64,000 nt of DNA from Halobacillus salinus (GTDB lineage Bacteria; Bacillota; Bacilli; Bacillales; Halobacillaceae). The notes beneath the pieces are model-generated. The model searched no databases. It was given only the letters and a program-made list of their open reading frames with translations, and was not told the origin of the DNA. Both the position numbers and the translations under genes were made by a program. Shown in pieces: positions 59,449-64,000 of this stretch (position 1 is the stretch's first letter; the number at the start of each line of letters is the position of its first letter). The stretch is taken from NCBI RefSeq assembly GCF_004684905.1, contig NZ_SRJC01000001.1:1116001-1180000 (forward strand), written 5' to 3'.

Positions 59449-60598
59449 TCACTTTAGACTTTTTTGACGTTTTGGCCTGGTTTTTTTGAAAAACTTCTAG
59501 CGTTTCGAAATAGTAATCCAGGATCTGTTCCGAAGGCTTCTGCCAGCTGTACTTCTCTGCTTCTTTTCTCGCATTCTCGCACATGTGCTGATAGAGTTCT
59601 TCGTCTTCTAGGCGATTAATCGCTTGGATAATACTTTCTGTGTTTTCATTTTCGAATAGCAAGCCTGTGCGACCGTCCTCGACTTGTTCCATCGTGGGAC
59701 CACTTTTCGCAGCAATAACGGGTAATCCAGAAGCCATCGCTTCTAAAATAACAAGTCCTAAAGTTTCAGTTACAGAAGGGAAAATCAGTGCATCTGATGA
59801 AGAAAAGGCTTGAGCAAGCTCTTCTCCGTGCAGTAATCCTGTAAACGTAGTGTTCGTACCTTCAAATGTCTGTTCAAGTTCGTCTTTGACTGGACCATCT
59901 CCGACAATCGCTAAGGATATGTCGTCTCGCTCATCCAGTAATGGACGCAATTTGTGAATTTCTTTTTCGGGAGCCAATCTACCGACAAAGACGAGCAGTT
60001 TGTTTTCAGGTTTTCCGTCCGTCAGACGCTCTCTCATCGCCTCGTTTTTATGGCGCGGATGGTAGTGATCGACAGCTACACCACGGTCCCATACGCTGAC
60101 ATTGTGAAAGTTCTTTGCAACGAGCTCTTTCTTAACAGCATTCGAAGTACAAAGGTTCACATCAGCGTAATTGTGAAGCTTTCTGAAATACCACCATACA
60201 GCAGGTTTCAGTGGATAAAGGCGGTAATAATCCATATATTTAGGTACATGCGTATGGTAAGACGCAATTAAAGGGTAATTTAACTTATCCGCATAGTACA
60301 CTCCGGATACGCCAACGAGGGCTGGGTTTACGACGTGCACGAGATCAGGGTCATGCTTCAGTAGCAGGTCTTTGACTTTTCGTTGTGGCAAAGAGAATTC
60401 CCGATAGCGGTAAAAAGGCATCTTCGTCGTTTTAACGCCTTCTACAATCGCCCCTTCATATTCTGTGACACCAAAGTCAGGAGCAATGACTACTACTTCA
60501 TGCTCTTGGCTTCTCAAGTATTTCACAGCTTCTTTTAATCTGGTCACGACTCCATCCGTTGACGGAAGGAATGTCTCGGTTATGATGGCGATTTTCAA
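59435..60598 (-). CDS. GT4-family glycosyltransferase
   Basis: 387 residues, GT-B fold. Starts MKIAIITETFLPSTDGVVTR, acceptor-side loop YHTHVPKYMDYYRLYPLKPA, and the nucleotide-sugar site FVGRLAPEKEIHKLRPLLDE (about residues 212-231) with the E-x7-E pair in SVTETLGLVILEAMASG (about 287-303). It resembles diacylglycerol or phosphatidyl-inositol mannosyltransferases and SqdX-like enzymes, so a membrane glycolipid is the likely product. No membrane helix; peripheral. AAGGAGTTTTCA precedes the ATG. Monocistronic. Confidence 0.9.
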   Translation of the reverse strand: MKIAIITETFLPSTDGVVTRLKEAVKYLRSQEHEVVVIAPDFGVTEYEGAIVEGVKTTKMPFYRYREFSLPQRKVKDLLLKHDPDLVHVVNPALVGVSGVYYADKLNYPLIASYHTHVPKYMDYYRLYPLKPAVWWYFRKLHNYADVNLCTSNAVKKELVAKNFHNVSVWDRGVAVDHYHPRHKNEAMRERLTDGKPENKLLVFVGRLAPEKEIHKLRPLLDERDDISLAIVGDGPVKDELEQTFEGTNTTFTGLLHGEELAQAFSSSDALIFPSVTETLGLVILEAMASGLPVIAAKSGPTMEQVEDGRTGLLFENENTESIIQAINRLEDEELYQHMCENARKEAEKYSWQKPSEQILDYYFETLEVFQKNQAKTSKKSKVNVTE

Positions 60599-60791
60599 AG
60601 TGAAAACTCCTTACTTCAAAATAATAATGACTACTTGTATTTATTCTGCTTCATAGAATTACATTCGTTCTGATGCAAGGTTAAGCATGTCTTTCGGTTT
60701 AGACTTTATCATTAAATCCCTATATAAACAATTAATACAGTGTTATTGTCATGTATAATTACAATAATTTTTCTCGTAAAATACCTTACCT
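60599..60791. other. Intergenic stretch without recognised gene
   Basis: About 190 bases between the glycosyltransferase start and the floT terminator. AT-rich; TTGTCA...TATAAT-like pieces (near 60747-60760) could be a promoter for the glycosyltransferase on the other strand or be meaningless. Nothing else is supported. Confidence 0.4.
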
Positions 60792-60832
60792 CAAAAGAAA
60801 AGGCATGTAAAGCCTTTACGCTTTACATGCCT
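60792..60832 (-). terminator. Terminator of floT
   Basis: AGGCATGTAAAGC/GCTTTACATGCCT with a short loop; on the minus strand a T-rich run follows. Confidence 0.9.
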
Positions 60833-60842
60833 CAAACTGGGA

Positions 60843-62351
60843 TTATTTATCCTCTTCCTGCTTCATTTCTATGTCGTCTTCATTGATTTCTTCATCGCTT
60901 ACACTCTCTTCTTCTTTCTCATGAGTGGCGGATACTTCCTGATACCGTTTAGACGAATTATCGTCAAAGGCGTTCACCGCACCACGGGAGACGTAACTCT
61001 CAAGCATCGCTTTCAGATCCATTCCTGTCGTTTCTTTTAAAGATTCCTGAATGCCAAGCATCGTAGACGTCACGCTGTTCGTGATTTTAGCCGATCCACC
61101 TTGAGAGTCGCTACCTCCCATATCAATGACTTTCATATCTTTGATCTGTGATAGCGGAGCCGATACTTTTTCAGCATACTCCGGCAGTACACTTAGCAGC
61201 ATTTCCATAATAGCCGCTTCGCCGTACTCACTCATCGCTTTAGCCATTCGTTCTTTCGATTCTGCTTCCGCAATACCACGCTGACGAATAACTTCCGCTT
61301 CCGATTCACCTTTGATTCGTTCATTATCCGCTTCTGCTTGCGCCCGCTTCGTCACTTCATACGCTTCTGCGTCTGCAATGGAACGACGACGTTTGTTTTC
61401 TTCTTCTTCTAGTTCAACCGCACGTTGCTTCTCAATGTACTGAACTTTAAGCTCTTCTTCTTTCACTTGTTGTGCAAGTTTCTGACGCTCGATCTCTCCA
61501 GCCTGCTCTGCATTCGCACGAGCACGGTTCGCTTCCTTCTGGAATTCCGCTTCTTTAATCTCTTTTTCGTTCGTTGATTCAGCGACTGCTGTCAGACGAC
61601 GATTTTCCTCATCTTGTGCTTCCTGATCGTTTTTCGCCTGATAAATACGCGTCTCTTTCGTTGCATCCGACTCTGCCATATTCGCTTTCTTCTGAACTTC
61701 TGCAATATGAGGACGACCCAACGCATCGATATAACCATTCTCTTCATCTACGTCCTCCACGTCATTAAGCGCGAAGGAAGTAATTTCAAAGCCCATGCCC
61801 TTCAAGTCAGATTCCGCTATCTTCTTCACTTGTGTATTGACTTCCTTGAAGTCGTTATAGATCTTCTCGATTGGCAAGGATGCAATGATCGAACGTAGAT
61901 GACCATTAAGGACATCTTTCAATTCCGATTCCCTTTCCCCTTGCTTCTTCCCTAGGAATTTCTCAGCAAAGTTCGCCATGATCTCAAGCTCACTACCGAT
62001 ACTGATCACTGCCGTACTTGCAACACGAACTGGAATACCTTCCTTCGTGTAAGCTTTCTCTGAGTTTACTTGCAGCTGGAAGGATGTCAAATCAATCGGT
62101 GTCGCCGTTTGGAACATGCGCAAACGGTACCCACCACCACGGATAATCTTGACGGAACGCCCATTATCATCTTCAAAAACGTTCTTTTCCTTCTCAGGAT
62201 CTCCAAGCTTCGGGCCTGTTACGATCAGTGCTTCGTTAGAGCTTGCCGTTTTATATCTCATTCTGAATACGATAAACGTTATAAGCCCACCGACAACGGC
62301 GACGACGCCGATCACTGATAAAATGACTAAAAATAGTGCACCTTCTAACAT
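60843..62351 (-). CDS. floT: Flotillin FloT
   Basis: 502 residues (B. subtilis FloT 509). Scaffold of membrane microdomains. Amino-terminal membrane helix LFLVILSVIGVVAVVGGLIT (about residues 6-25), SPFH/PHB domain (about 50-200; GGYRLRMFQTATPIDLTSFQ), then a long Glu-Ala-rich coiled coil (NRARANAEQAGEIERQKLAQ) and an acidic tail. ATG at 62351 is chosen from the family start MLEGALFLV and GGGAG upstream; the open frame runs 101 codons farther with no ribosome site. No NfeD-like gene is next to it, unlike B. subtilis. Confidence 0.95.
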   Translation of the reverse strand: MLEGALFLVILSVIGVVAVVGGLITFIVFRMRYKTASSNEALIVTGPKLGDPEKEKNVFEDDNGRSVKIIRGGGYRLRMFQTATPIDLTSFQLQVNSEKAYTKEGIPVRVASTAVISIGSELEIMANFAEKFLGKKQGERESELKDVLNGHLRSIIASLPIEKIYNDFKEVNTQVKKIAESDLKGMGFEITSFALNDVEDVDEENGYIDALGRPHIAEVQKKANMAESDATKETRIYQAKNDQEAQDEENRRLTAVAESTNEKEIKEAEFQKEANRARANAEQAGEIERQKLAQQVKEEELKVQYIEKQRAVELEEEENKRRRSIADAEAYEVTKRAQAEADNERIKGESEAEVIRQRGIAEAESKERMAKAMSEYGEAAIMEMLLSVLPEYAEKVSAPLSQIKDMKVIDMGGSDSQGGSAKITNSVTSTMLGIQESLKETTGMDLKAMLESYVSRGAVNAFDDNSSKRYQEVSATHEKEEESVSDEEINEDDIEMKQEEDK

Positions 62352-62400
62352 CTTGTGCCACTCCCTTTTATGTATTTCCGTTGTTAAACGGTACTTATCA

Positions 62401-62428
62401 TACCGATTAACATGGTATAAAAGTTTCG
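62401..62428 (-). promoter_or_regulatory. Possible ECF-sigma (sigma-W type) promoter of floT
   Basis: On the minus strand CGAAAC (62423-62428), 17 bases, CGGTA (62401-62405), near the sigma-W form TGAAAC-N16-CGTA. B. subtilis floT is controlled by sigma-W, which supports the call. ATACC/GGTAT arms also form a dyad here. Confidence 0.4.
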
Positions 62429-62546
62429 CAAATCCTTCAATATTTTTAAAAAATTTGTAGAAAATCCTTTTTTCGACTGCCGTGCTTCTGAATAGATATT
62501 CAGTTATAATAGAAGTAGTCAGAATATTTTTATAGGAGTGTTGTGT

Positions 62547-64000
62547 ATGTCTACATATGAATCTGCTTGGGTTCCTACGGAGGAACAGAAAAAGAAGACA
62601 CGATTGTATCAATGGATGAACAAACACGGCTTCACCGATTATGATGCATTTCACAAGAAGTCCGTTACCGACCTTGCTTGGTTCTGGGATGAAGCTGTGA
62701 AGGAATTAGGCATTGAATGGTACGATGATTATGAAGAAACGCTTGATCTTTCTAAAGGAATAGCCTATCCGAACTGGTTTATCGGAGGGAAAACGAACGT
62801 CGTTCACAATGCCTTGGATAAATGGGCTCTCTCCTCTTCCACTCAAGACAACACCGCTTTGTACTGGGAAGGAGATAACGGAGACCAGATTACGTTTACG
62901 TATAAAGAATTACTACAAGAAGTCAATACAATTGCAAATGGACTTGAGCAACTTGGGGTTGACGAAGGGGACGTCGTCACGATTTACATGCCGATGATTC
63001 CAGAAACCGTCATTGCTATGCTTGCTATCTCTAAAATAGGTGCGATCTTCTCCCCTGCTTTTTCAGGATATAAATCAGAAGCTGTTGCTACGCGGGTCCA
63101 AGCAGCAAAAGCGAAAGTCCTACTCACAGCAGACGGGTTTTATCGTCGCGGAAAAACAGTACGAATGAAAGACGAAGCCGATCTTGCTGCCGATCTCTGT
63201 CCCTCTTTAGAACATGTGATTGTCGTGGAGCGAGCGGGATGCGAAGTGGACTGGAACGAGTATCGTGATATTCTTTGGACAACTCTCAGGAAAAATGTAA
63301 ACGATTACAAAACGAAAGAAAAGCGTGCGGATGACCCGTTCATGCTCATTTATACATCCGGCACGACAGGCAAACCGAAAGGCGCCGTGCATACACACTC
63401 AGGTTTCCCCGTGAAGTCTGCCTTCGATGCCGGAATATGTATGGATGTGAAGCAAGAGGATACGCTTTTCTGGTACACGGATATGGGCTGGATGATGGGT
63501 CCCTTCCTTGTATACGGTGGTCTCATGAACGGTGCATCCATTGTCATGTTCGAAGGAACGCCGGATTATCCGGAACCCGACCGACTCTGGGAACTTGTCG
63601 AGCGGTATCAGGTAACCCATCTCGGCATTTCTCCGACGCTTGTACGTGCCATGATGAAACACGGTGAATCTTGGATCGACAAGCACAACCTCCAATCGTT
63701 GAAGTTGATTGGATCGACTGGCGAGCCTTGGAATCCAGAACCGTGGCACTGGTTATTCAAACATGCAGGAAAGTCCCAGGTACCAATCTTCAATTACTCC
63801 GGCGGCACCGAAATTTCCGGAGGAATGCTCGGTAATGTATTAGTGAAGCCGATTCAACCCGTAACGTTCAATGCAGCTTTACCTGGTATGGACGTAAGTG
63901 TATATGATGATGATGGGAATGCTGTTCTTGGTGATGTAGGTGAGCTCGTCTTACGTAAGCCTTGGGTCGGAATGACAAAAGGCTTTCATGAAGATGAGGA
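62547..64000 (+). CDS. AMP-forming acyl-CoA synthetase, amino-terminal part (partial)
   Basis: At least 484 residues, running off the right edge. The AMP-binding P-loop is LIYTSGTTGKPKGAVHTHSG (about residues 268-287); FWYTDMGWMMGP, NYSGGTEISGG (about 416-426) follow, and the hinge region begins at LPGMDVSVYDDDGNAVLGDV. Acetyl-CoA-synthetase-like amino end (WFIGGKTNVVHNALDKWA). Could be an acetyl, propionyl or longer-chain acyl synthetase; the missing carboxyl domain prevents a decision. ATG follows ATAGGAGTG. Confidence 0.92.
   Translation, partial: MSTYESAWVPTEEQKKKTRLYQWMNKHGFTDYDAFHKKSVTDLAWFWDEAVKELGIEWYDDYEETLDLSKGIAYPNWFIGGKTNVVHNALDKWALSSSTQDNTALYWEGDNGDQITFTYKELLQEVNTIANGLEQLGVDEGDVVTIYMPMIPETVIAMLAISKIGAIFSPAFSGYKSEAVATRVQAAKAKVLLTADGFYRRGKTVRMKDEADLAADLCPSLEHVIVVERAGCEVDWNEYRDILWTTLRKNVNDYKTKEKRADDPFMLIYTSGTTGKPKGAVHTHSGFPVKSAFDAGICMDVKQEDTLFWYTDMGWMMGPFLVYGGLMNGASIVMFEGTPDYPEPDRLWELVERYQVTHLGISPTLVRAMMKHGESWIDKHNLQSLKLIGSTGEPWNPEPWHWLFKHAGKSQVPIFNYSGGTEISGGMLGNVLVKPIQPVTFNAALPGMDVSVYDDDGNAVLGDVGELVLRKPWVGMTKGFHEDE

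Noticed and set aside
60843-62654. Longer flotillin start about 100 codons upstream
   Set aside because: The extension lacks a ribosome site, contains the probable promoter and has no family resemblance; the family start is at 62351.

Overview
The window is chromosomal DNA of a spore-forming member of the Bacillaceae, most like the moderately halophilic genera (Halobacillus, Pontibacillus and relatives). The reasons are orthologues and neighbourhoods typical of Bacillus: ypsA-gpsB-rnpB-ypsC, bpsA-bpsB, thyA-folA, tatA-tatC, sbcD-sbcC, a two-headed dynamin, citA/citR and floT. Spore genes (a CotD-like coat protein, a YqfQ-like protein, SpoVIF, a YjcZ-type miniprotein), AGGAGG-type ribosome sites and strong intrinsic terminators agree with this. 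The genus is an inference; no rRNA or tRNA gene lies in the window.

Layout. 0-6 kb: start of an RND efflux pump, cytidine deaminase, a repeat-bearing coat protein, ypsA, gpsB, RNase P RNA, an rRNA-type methyltransferase and an M32 carboxypeptidase. 6-12 kb: a lipoprotein, an SDR enzyme, CheX, the alkylpyrone pair bpsA-bpsB, a miniprotein behind a Fur box, an RNase H-like protein with a queuosine-precursor transporter, and a cold-shock gene with a long leader. 12-24 kb: one-carbon and thymidylate metabolism (fhs, thyA, folA), mobA, a Tat operon with two tatA copies, SbcCD and uracil-DNA glycosylase. 24-35 kb: MsrA-MsrB fusion, a TetR/AbrB-type permease/esterase set, amidohydrolase, 7Fe ferredoxin, acylphosphatase, P1 peptidase, and an overlapping hydrolase/C45 acyltransferase pair. 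35-45 kb: dynamin, SodC, a cold-shock pair, DUF2252, ABC-F ATPase and a LysM-3D cell-wall protein.

45-60 kb looks like the replication terminus, which is the main discovery here. A 28-bp site at 57195-57222 matches the Bacillus subtilis dif sequence, as I remember it, at 25 of 28 positions. A winged-helix protein of replication-terminator (RTP)/PadR type is encoded at 46056-46436. Three copies of a polar ~30-bp intergenic repeat lie at 45896, 48613 (both plus) and 59358 (minus), bracketing dif in the geometry of a fork trap. Three GAGAAGGG motifs left of dif are all on the plus strand. Left of about 52 kb nearly all genes are on the plus strand; beyond that the strands are mixed. A LAGLIDADG endonuclease-like gene ends 41 bp from dif.

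57-64 kb: citrate synthase citA with its divergent regulator citR, a GT4 glycosyltransferase, flotillin floT with a possible ECF-sigma promoter, and the start of an acyl-CoA synthetase running off the right edge. No insertion sequence, prophage, CRISPR array, rRNA or tRNA was seen.
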